Shown in pieces: positions 55,339-64,000 of a DNA stretch of 64,000 nt (positions are counted from its first letter, which is position 1; each line of letters opens with the position of its first letter). Both the position numbers and the translations under genes were made by a program. The stretch is from Trifolium pratense (lineage: Eukaryota > Streptophyta > Magnoliopsida > Fabales > Fabaceae): NCBI RefSeq assembly GCF_020283565.1, contig NC_060063.1:45716856-45780855 (forward strand), given 5' to 3'. Under the pieces are notes generated by a model. The model did no database searches, had not been told where the DNA came from, and saw only the letters and a program-made list of their open reading frames with translations.

Positions 55339-56330
55339 CACATAATATGAATGATATATCCTTTCACTTGTTTACCATGAAGAATCAACTCAATAAAATT
55401 GAATAACATAATAGCATGCATGAGCTATTATTGTGCATTGCACAACTAAATCCCAACTACCCCATTACATCAACCTAAACTTTACCAAATATTGGGAAAT
55501 TAAAAATAAAAGTTCTGTAGTTTCATTAAAATCACATTCGGCTGCACATATATATACTCCCTCCGTGCCTAAATATAAGAGCTAGTTTGATTAATGCACG
55601 TATGCCAACGCATAATTTTGATCACTAATATATTTAATTCTCTATTAGTAAAAATTATAAAAATTTGATATTTTAAAAATATTCATCAAAATAAATCAAA
55701 CAAGATCTTATATGCTAATATTTATATTCACGGGCAAATCCACCGCCCGGAGAGCCTGGGCACGTGCCCGGGCTCGCCCAAAATATTTTTGATGTTATTT
55801 GAGAGTTTTTGTTCGGAACTTAAAATTTAAGCATCTATTGAGAAAAAATAAGGTTAGATTCGTGTTTAGTGCGAAAAGTCGAGGGAAATAATATACTCGT
55901 TTGCACGTTTTGAAAATCCGGCGAGAACTCCGGTGGTGAAACCACCGTGCCAGAGTTGCAGAATTGTTGTCGGACAAAGGAAGAAGATGAAGATTCATCA
56001 TCAACCTTCAGGTTTATAACCTGACCGTTGGATCTAACACGCAGGATCTAAAGATTCAGATTTGTTTCGAATTTGTTAAATCATGGCCATCGGATAGATC
56101 AGAAGGCTCAGAGCTGAGAGCTGTATCACGCGCCATAGATCAGCATTATGCTGGATTGTATTTTGTTTGGTTTTCAGCAGAAACCGGAGGTGGACTGTAT
56201 TTTGTTTAATTGAATAGCCTTATGTTAAATTCTGGTTCCAATACCAAATATATATATCTTTCACATTTAATTTCCTGCAAAACAAACATTTGACAATAAT
56301 AACTCATTCTTCTTGGAATTACTCTGTCCA
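55339..56330. other. Spacer with a truncated MITE-like end
   Basis: CTCCCTCCGTGCCTAAATAT at 55557-55576 looks like a Stowaway-type terminus, but no matching right end was found. A CCCGGAGAGCCTGGGCACG-like GC-rich patch at 55749-55780 may be another transposon end. No gene was recognised. Confidence 0.35.
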
Positions 56331-56619
56331 TTGCACTAGTACAAATATGACATATTATACAAGTAGTTTACATCTGACGAGCATATGTCAGATGTAAAAT
56401 GCTATATGGGGTAGTCTTTTCATCTGGTTTCAATATCCACAGATGTAAAAAATATATAGACAAAACGTTTTACATCTAGCCACAATATCCCCAGATGCAA
56501 AGCTAAACGCGGTGGCAATCCTGTAATTATGGTAAAAATTGTCTAAAATAATTTCACATATGACCATAATATCCCCGGATGTAAAAAGACTTCAAGTGAT
56601 TAATAATTGATCTCCTTCA

Positions 56620-56770
56620 TCTCTCACTGCTCACTCGAACCCTAGCGACCGGCCTCATCTCTCACGATCGATCTCATCTTCTCTCTCAGATCTCACTCGA
56701 ACTCGGCGGCCTCATCTCTCTCACGATCGATCTCGTCTTCTCTCTCACTGATCTCACGTACTCGCTCATC
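56620..56770. repeat. Tandem repeat near left end of CACTA element
   Basis: The phrases CACTCGAAC, CCTCATCTCTC and ACGATCGATCTC occur at about 56631-56685 and again at about 56694-56745, a two-copy repeat of about 60 bp. Confidence 0.65.
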
Positions 56771-57143
56771 TATGTCGTCTCTCTGTCTCACTGAAACATG
56801 AATTGAAGGCTGAAACGGAAATTCCAAAACCCAGTTAAACACAAATTGAAGGCTGAAACACATCTCTGTCATCTCTAGCTGAAACCCAGAGAAAAGGTCA
56901 AACCCTAATTTACTCATGAATTATGAATATTTTTTTTTATTATTATGAATAAATTTTTTAGTTGGGTTTTTGAGTTCAGTGATATTTTGTTCAATTTGGC
57001 TTCAATCACTATTCATTCTATTTTTATGCATAAAGCTTCTTTTTTTAGGTTTAATTGGTAGTGCATTTGCATGGAAGGGTTGATTTGGTTAGGTCAAGAT
57101 GTTCACTGAAGGACTTGACAAAAACCCATTTAGATGGGTCAGA

Positions 57144-57330
57144 CACTACAAGAAAAATTGAAGGCAGCGACAGTCCATTTGAGGCACTAGGAAGTCAACC
57201 GTCGCCGCTCAGCTCAACAACGACGTTTATTGCGGCATTCATTCAACCGCCGTTGGTGTGTGTCAATCTCGGCAGTTCTAGTGGTAAAGCGGCGGCAGTC
57301 TAATTGGGTACAGCGGCGGCTAGATTAGGA
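57144..57330 (+). mobile_element. Fragment of a second CACTA-type end
   Basis: CACTACAAGAAAAATTG is the typical terminus of other plant CACTA elements and is followed by repeated CGTCGCCGC/GCGGCGG words. It lies inside the larger CACTA element and has no visible partner end. Confidence 0.5.
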
Positions 57331-58368
57331 ATGAGAAATGAAAATTTCACTCCCCTCTCTCTTATTCTCTGGCACGAAAATTTCACATCGCACGACCCCT
57401 TGTTTTCAATTTCATGTGGTTGTTTTCAATTTCAGGTGATGAAATTTTTATATGAATTGAGACAAATTTCTATAATTTTTCTATGTTTTAGGTTTTTGGA
57501 AAATTTTGATTTGTTTCTTTGATTGATTGAATAAATATAGACAATAGGGATGAAAGTCAACAATTTCATGTTAAAGTTTGGTTTTTTATGATGCTTGATC
57601 TTTTAATTCTTCATAAAGAGTATGAAAATGAAATGAGTATTTTTAATTTGGGGGTTATTTAGTTTTGATTCAAATTGGAACTGTGTTCTGTTCTTTATTT
57701 TTTTGTTAGTTTATCTCGTTAACTATTATTACTGATATAAGGATTGTCACTTATGTGCCTTTCGTACTTTCCCTCATAAGCTCCAGATATCTTTACAGTT
57801 CTTTGAGCTTGTTGATGATTATATTCAATCTGAAATAAATAAGCCTCCAATGCAGGCAACTTGCACAGTAAGATTTTCATATGAAGCAATATCTAGTTTA
57901 TTTTATGTTAGTGCCCCATTTGACATTGTCACACATTGAAGAGAGACATACATGCTTTACTCAACTTTTGACTTGTTCTTATTTCCCCTGACATAAAGGT
58001 AGAGTCTTATATGGTTATTTATGAGGTGACGTAAAAGTGGTTATTTTCCTTTTTGTATGAACAATCAACAGCCAATGAAGTTGCTGATTTATTTTATCAA
58101 TTATGGAATTTGTCATATTGAGTTGCATTAGTTTATGGCACAACAAATAGAAAATGATAAATTTGCTTGATTTTATCTTTTATGTGTGAAGTTACTGCAA
58201 GAAATTCCATTAACTATCTAAGTTGCACCTTATGGCTGGAGAGAAGAGGGTAGTTTTGAAGCCTTGATGAGTAAGGAGAGGCTAGGGGATCTCAAATATG
58301 CTGAGTGTCATTGTATTCTTCTGATCTCCTATCTCATTGTTGACTTGTATATCATTATCTTTCTGTAG

Positions 58369-58651
58369 GCTGAAACTGATAGGGAAGCTGGAGACAATAA
58401 GGGTGTCTCGGACAGCCAGATTCGTTTGAAGATTTTTTCACCAAATGTTCTGGACATGACACTTGTAGATCTCCCAGGCATTACAAAGGTTCCTGTTGGT
58501 GACCAGCCTTCTGATATTGAGACCCGGATCAGAACAATGATCATGTCATATATAAAAGAGCCGTCCTGTCTTATTCTAGCTGTCACACCGGCAAATTCAG
58601 ATTTGGGTAATTCAGATGCTCTTCAGATGGCTGGGGTGGCTGATCCTGAGG
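58369..58651 (+). pseudogene. Captured exon of a dynamin-related GTPase (DRP3-like)
   Basis: Between an AG acceptor at 58368 and a GT donor at 58652 a 283-bp open exon encodes [40 protein letters not shown] and [20 protein letters not shown]. This contains the G3 motif (DLPG) and the region before G4 of dynamin GTPases, closest in my memory to plant DRP3, which divides mitochondria and peroxisomes. The P-loop exon, the G4 motif and the rest are absent. It is open and spliceable but only a fragment. Confidence 0.8.
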
Positions 58652-60178
58652 GTATGCTTTTGCTTCCATATTCCAAAAGCATTGAATTTTTTTTCTATAT
58701 TTCTTTAATTGGTTTTAAATTGTCATATATATGATGCAAGTACTAGAACGATCGTTGTAATTACAAAGGTTCAGTATACTATTCTCATTTAACATTATAT
58801 TATGCGTATCTTTGTGGATTTTGTTAAATGCTGTCGAGTAAGTCATTCTGACAGTGTTAGGCACATATTTTTGTTATGTAGTTGGATATCATGGACAGAG
58901 GTATTATTCTTCACTCATTACTGTTTTTCATGTTTTTATCATAATGGATTTCTTTTAATTATCCTTATTACTTGAAAAGTTGCGATTTTTGTTGCTGATG
59001 TTGTTTTGTTATTGTTTTTGTTGTGTTGTTTGTTGTTAGAATGTGATGATTTCTGGGTGATAGGTCTTTCAAAGGCCAGATTATAGGTCTCATTTACGCA
59101 ACTCAGTACCTACGAGTCCCTCTTATACTTTTTAACTCCGTCTTCATTATTGTAAAGTTCGTTTCTGGGTGATGTCTAGCAAGGTGAGATGTCAATACTT
59201 ATAGCTATGCACATTCTTTTAATTTTTCTGTGTAGATTGTAGAATATAGTAATAATAATCATAGCAACAACATTATAACACAAGCTGCAATACATTTACA
59301 AATGGACCAAATGTAGTTAACTTGATGTGTTTAGTTCACTGCATGGGTCTTCAGTCATTTTATTTTTCCTTTCTGGATATTGGCAACAACATGAAATAAC
59401 TTAAAGAGCAAAGCAATACTCTCTTGCACACTTATTATTAGGTAAAATTCACGGGAATCTCTTTAGTATAGAATTGTGTCCCACGAAATAGGGAATGAAA
59501 CATAATGTGATTTAGTGGTATCCGCGTGATTTTGTTTAATACAATATCAAAAGTGTGTTATAGAGTGTGCATTAGCCTATCTAGCTTGAACTTGAAGTAT
59601 GGTTGTTTTGCCACTAATTATTTTAGTTTTGAATGCTTAGCTAAATTTGGTGCTTGTTTGGCAGTTATAAGTAAATTTTTATTAGATTAAGATATAGTTT
59701 TGACCACAGGAAAAATAAAATAAATAAATAGCTGCAAACTTACCTAGTTGGTTATAGTGAAGTTCAAATCTAAAGCTAGCTTGTTCAGCAAACCTTAAGC
59801 CACTAATGTCTACCTTAACATTTTTGTCTCCCATCTTCCATTCTCACACACAGTTTGAAGAGAATATGGTTGTTTATTTTTTATAGTAAAGGGATCATGC
59901 TGTGAAGTATAAGGAAGTAACATAATGTCTAGCACTGATGTTTATTTTTATCTTCTTAATGTTTATTTTTATCTCCACAATCTCTCTGTAATCTAAGTAA
60001 CAATTTTATAAATGTGGACATTTCCTATAAATGTGCAAGCACAGCAACAATAGCAAAGAATGGAGATTTGTTTTGTATTTGGAATTATAATGGCAAAATA
60101 GCACACGATGACATCATTTTAATCCTAGCTTTCTCACTTCTCATATGCTTCATTCTTGATCATGTATATGTATTGTAG

Positions 60179-60301
60179 GTGTTCGATGATCCCACGTCAT
60201 TAACCGAGGAGCTGTATAAATTGCGAAACAGCTGGGCTACTTGTTTTCTTGACCTGTACAATCCCGAGGTAGATTATGATGTTGCCGATGATGAGGCTTA
60301 G
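60179..60301 (+). pseudogene. Possible last exon of a CACTA-borne gene
   Basis: After a TTGTAG acceptor, 41 codons encode VFDDPTSLTEELYKLRN, then NPEVDYDVADDEA and a stop. T/G-rich, 3'-UTR-like DNA follows. I do not recognise the family; an acidic C-terminus is common in CACTA-borne proteins. Confidence 0.4.
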
Positions 60302-60834
60302 GAGCTAGCTAGTTACAATGGATTCACATTAATTAGGATGTTTTGAATTGTAATGACTTGTATTTTGCTTGAATGTTATAACATTTTGGATTGTTGGTAT
60401 TTTGCTTGAATTGTAAGACTTGGTATTTTATTTGAATTGTAATGACTTGGTTGAATGTAATTGTATTTTGGTTGAATGTTGAATTGTAATGCTATTTTGG
60501 TTTTAAAATATATATAAAAGGTTTTAAAATATATATAAAAAAAAAAAAAAAAACGCAGGATTTTGAAGAAAAAAAATTAAATAAAGTTACTATTTCACAT
60601 CTGGTGACTTGGTCAGATGTAAAAGGTCCAATTTAATTAAAAAAATAAAAAATAAAAAATTGGTCAGCTGAAACAGGAGAACAGAGGTAAAAGGGGATAC
60701 TTTTACATCTGGCGAATGTCAGATGTAAAAAGCGTAAACTTACTACTTCTTGTACGTCTACCTCTGACTAGGGTCAGATGTAAAATGGGGTTTTGGCCAG
60801 ATGTAAAAAGTGTTTTCTGTACTAGTGTTGAAAC

Positions 60835-61195
60835 AAGTTTCTTCTCCACCTCCAGATTCAACAATTCTTTCGTTGTTTCATGTTGATTAGTTGCCAAACT
60901 TAAAAACCTACTAAACATATCCTTGAATACTTCCTCTCCCGTCAACCAAGGGTTATACCGAAAAGATGTATCGCTACCAACTTCAATGACCTTTGAGAGT
61001 TCAGTTCGCACCGTCGACCGCTAGTGAAAGTTAGTTTTGAGTGGGACAGCCGGAAGTCGAGGGTGTTCCGAAAACCAACAATCAACAACCAAAGCTTCCA
61101 CTTCCACCTCATCCGCACCTCATCCGCACGCAAACAACTACTGGCCACCCCATATTTATTTTCTAAAATTTTGAACCACAATTCCTCTCCCTCTC
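60835..61195 (-). pseudogene. LINE ORF2 relic (region before the zinc-binding domain)
   Basis: The minus strand encodes MWFKILENKYG and CLRADEV, then, in another frame, RTELSKVIEVGSDTSFRYNP and WLTGEEVFKDMFSRFLSLAT. This resembles the segment of plant LINE ORF2 between reverse transcriptase and zf-RVT. It is frameshifted and truncated directly at the CACTA insertion site. Confidence 0.65.
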
Positions 61196-61415
61196 ACCTT
61201 TGATCCTCCAACACCACTTATTTCCTCCGTAACACTTTATAAGCAAAATTGACTTTTAGTTCATTGAAAATTTAATGTATTGGACTATAATATAGTCCAA
61301 ATATATTAAATTTACAATGAACCTAAAAAGTCGAAAATTCTCTAAATGGATTTTTCATTTTCAAAAAGAATATAATTGACAATGTTTAGTTCCAGATTAT
61401 CCCCTTTCCTGAAAT

Positions 61416-61945
61416 CAAGGTTATCAAAACAGGACCGGACCGGCCGGTCGGACCGGTCGGACCGTGAACCGGTCATGAAAACGGTTCGGTTTTGAGCAAA
61501 AAACGGATAGGAAACCGACCGGCAAAAAAACGTGTGAACCGGGGTCGAACCGGGTTGAACCGACGAACCGGCCGGGCGGTTCAAGCGGTTTTGCAGTTTT
61601 TTTTTTTTAAAAAAAAAAGAAGGGCAAAACGACGTCGTTTTAATTTTTTTTTTTTAAAAAAAAACTGAAACAAAACAACGACGTCGTAGGAATAGGAAAG
61701 ATTTTTGTTTTTCATCTATTCTTCATTTGGTTTGAATTATTTTATTTTGACTTGTGATATTTTATCTTTTTAATGTGTGAAATTATGAAATATTGAGCAA
61801 TTATTCATATATATTTATTTATATATTAATTAAAATATATATTTAATTTAAAACGGTTCGACCCCGATTGAACCCGATCCGACCAATTGAACCTTGAACC
61901 GGTGAGCTCGCCGGTTCGATGACCGGTCCGGTTCTGACAACCTTG
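61416..61945. mobile_element. hAT-type MITE with GC-rich ends
   Basis: 530 bp with inverted ends CAAGGTTATCAAAACAGGAC and the inverse of CCGGTTCTGACAACCTTG, flanked by a perfect 8-bp duplication CCTGAAAT (61408-61415 and 61946-61953). Repeated ACCGGNCCGG/GAACCGG words fill both ends; the AT-rich interior has no gene. The 8-bp duplication indicates the hAT superfamily. Confidence 0.85.
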
Positions 61946-61953
61946 CCTGAAAT

Positions 61954-62743
61954 AGATCTTGGTCGAGTAATAAAAATGTTGCTTATAAAATTTCACGGAG
62001 AGAGTATCTAACTAAGTATGGTTAAATGCTTTAAGATTTCGAATCCTCATTTTCTTTTGGCAAACAAATAGTTTCCCACTTAACCTACTACTCATGTATT
62101 TTTCAAGCCATACCACCACTATCCAACAATATTTTTTTTAAAATAAAGACATCATTTTAGAAATGATACATGAACGAGCTTTGAAGGAAAAAAAAAAACA
62201 AGTTATTAGAGCAAACAAGTCAACTGTTAAGAGAATAAGTTGACCTCTTATAGATAAATTAGACCTCTTTCAAAAAGACAAATAGGCTTTATTTTATCAA
62301 ACCAGATTTCAAAAAATAGGATTATCACCGATAGATAAACTCAAATAATTAAGCAGAGTTTGATCTAATTACAATTTAATACTTTAGATGATTCATTAAT
62401 CCATTGATTATCAATAGTCATGCTCATGAACATGTTTTTTAAGACGTGCTCATGAACATGTTATTATTGATCTTTATTACTATAAAGATGATTGATCTTC
62501 GTTTCTCAATATAGAATCCGTTAAACTAGTTAACGTCTTAATATCTCAATGTTTTGTTTGAATTGTTTTATTAAATTATTAAATGTTAGCTCAATTAATG
62601 AGTTGAAAATTTACATAATATAATTTTTTTTATAAGCTAAGAGCATCTAAGTGTCAAGGACAAGGAGTGAATAGACATCCAACTAAGTTGGAATATTTAA
62701 ACACTCTTATCGTATACCTATATCTCATCATAATATAATTTCA
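61954..62743. other. AT-rich spacer
   Basis: A short inverted or direct ACATGTTTTTTAAGACGTGC and CATGAACATGTTATTATTG block lies near 62415-62470. No gene was recognised. Confidence 0.4.
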
Positions 62744-64000
62744 CACTACAAGAAAAACAGTGTATACCCACGGCCATTTTTATCATTACCCACGGCTTAG
62801 CCTTGAGTATATGAAAGTTACCCACGGCATACCCACGGCATCGGTCCGTGGCATTTTGCTTCGTTGGTAATTCGCTATCCAGGAAAATGCCGTGGGTAAA
62901 GTTACCCACGCATTACCCACGGCCTAGTCCACGTTATTACTCGAGACTTAGCCGTGACTAATACCCACGGCATTACCATCAATGTCTCTTTCACACGGCT
63001 TTACCATCAGAACCTAGAAAAGGTTTAGACCAGTATTTCTACGGTATTGCCGTGGGTAATGTCAATTTTTTTTTTTTTTTACTTTCTTAACCTGTTCCAA
63101 AAAAACTAAACAACTGAAACAATTGTCAAGAGTTGCTTACTCCAATTTCATCCAACATCAGAACCAATTCCAAACAAACTAAACCATAACTAAATTTAAA
63201 ATTAATCAAATTGTGTTATCAAAAGATCACTTCATCAAACTAAAATGTATTGTTAACAAAAATTGACACTATAACAAGTGTCAAAATAAACAAATTAGAA
63301 ACTAGCAATTTCGACAAAAGATGTAGCCACAAGTCTAAGCTTAATCGGTAATAATAACAAAATGCACCGTTAATAATCTAAGCATAAGATGAAGTCATAA
63401 TAACAACACAAACTAAATATCAATTTTCCTCGTTATCCTCGGATTCATCCTCAGACCCTTCCTCGGATCCATCCTCGGATCCATCCTCGGACCCATCCTC
63501 GGACTCATCCTCATCCTCAAATCATAGATATTTCAAAATCTCAGTTTAGATTTAAGGGAAAGTTCTACATTATGTCACATACAAACACACAACTATTTTT
63601 ATACTTTTACAGTAACATACATTAAGTTTGCTTAATAATTAAACTACTTTAGTGGCTCTGTGCTGATCTTCTAGAAAATTTAGCAGCTTTTGTCAAAATG
63701 GTTGTAATATAGAGGGAGACTAGACTGAGAAGAAGAGGAAATAGAGGTAGAAAACTTGATACAAGAGAGCAAGTGCTTCATTGTAGAAGAAATGAAGTTG
63801 TTGGAAACTTGGAGGGGGAAACACAGTAATGGATTATAACTTTCTTCTAAGTAGATTCTGAATAAGCTGAAACTTGATTGTACAAATAAATAGTATGAAC
63901 AACGATCTCCATGATTAAGTTGAGTGTTAATGCAATTGTAGAAGCAAAATTTGCAAATGGTCAAAGGATGGATAAATATATGCAAATGATGAGAAAATGA
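62744..64000. mobile_element. One end of a CACTA transposon (other end outside window or lost)
   Basis: The terminus CACTACAAGAAAAACAGTG is followed by a 320-bp subterminal zone with many copies of TACCCACGGC and the inverse GCCGTGGGTA, typical of CACTA transposase-binding regions. The opposite end is not visible up to 64000. The minus-strand acidic exon at about 63516-63420 may be the 3' end of its gene. The extent beyond about 63060 is inferred. Confidence 0.65.
63420..63516 (-). pseudogene. Acidic Ser/Glu/Asp-repeat coding end
   Basis: The minus strand reads EDEDESEDGSEDGSEDG, then SEEGSEDESEDNEEN and a stop at 63420. It is built from a repeated CCGAGGATG(G/A) unit. Such acidic tails occur in proteins of plant CACTA elements, and this one lies just inside the CACTA terminus at 62744. 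The upstream exons were not identified, so the assignment is tentative. Confidence 0.4.

Larger units (their letters stand above)
56334..60827. mobile_element. CACTA (En/Spm-type) transposon carrying a dynamin-related exon
   Basis: The 4494-bp element has perfect 10-bp terminal inverted repeats CACTAGTACA and a 3-bp duplication TTG (56331-56333, 60828-60830). Both subterminal zones are dense in the motif TTTTACATCTG and its inverse, as is normal for CACTA transposase-binding regions. The interior lacks a recognisable TNPD/TNP2 transposase, but contains a captured dynamin-related exon, a possible last coding exon at 60179-60301, and a piece of another CACTA end near 57144. It is probably non-autonomous. 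Confidence 0.9.

Overview
The window is plant nuclear DNA, most probably from a legume of the Medicago/Trifolium/Pisum type. I infer this from intron-containing F-box/FBD genes, a plant receptor-like kinase with an N-terminal stress-protein-like domain, AT-rich spacers, and dense plant transposons (Ty3/gypsy, Ty1/copia, LINE, SINE, Mutator-like, CACTA, hAT, Stowaway). Nothing looks bacterial, organellar or viral apart from retroelements. The species call is inference; most of the sequence is transposon-derived.

Layout. 1-2793: 5' part of a minus-strand Ty3/gypsy element with an open gag running off the left edge. 3.4-5.1 kb: LINE relic interrupted by a 496-bp DNA element, then a copia relic. 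6.4-8.25 kb: a three-exon F-box/FBD-like gene (minus). 8.8-10.6 kb: LINE relic, (TA)n tract and a foldback element. 10.9-13.2 kb: a composite of exon fragments from at least four unrelated genes, all on the minus strand. 13.8-14.2 kb: copia integrase relic. 14.15-32.3 kb: tandem duplication of a unit carrying an F-box/FBD gene (copy 1 at 15331-16792, copy 2 at 30609-32108). Copy 2's upstream region is split by a young, complete 11,757-bp Ty3/gypsy (Tat-like) element at 18385-30141 that carries an antisense spliced gene. 33.6-37.8 kb: a nine-exon receptor-like kinase gene (minus), probably catalytically impaired. 39-56 kb: gene-poor, with many small nested transposons, two tRNA-derived SINEs with clear target duplications, a 1.76-kb foldback element holding an array of hairpins, a 1.24-kb Mutator-like element and a short non-autonomous LTR element. 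56.3-60.8 kb: a CACTA transposon carrying a dynamin-related exon. 61.4-61.9 kb: a hAT-type MITE. 62.7 kb to the end: one terminus of another CACTA element.

Cellular genes with intact reading frames are few: three F-box proteins (predicted SCF substrate adaptors) and one receptor-like cytoplasmic kinase. They are not an operon and show no obvious joint pathway. The less expected content lies in the mobile DNA: multi-gene exon capture at 10.9-13.2 kb, the hairpin array inside a foldback element, the antisense gene in the young retroelement, and the CACTA element with a captured GTPase exon. Exon borders were assigned by eye from GT/AG sites, frame continuity and the duplicated F-box copy; no search or alignment program was run.
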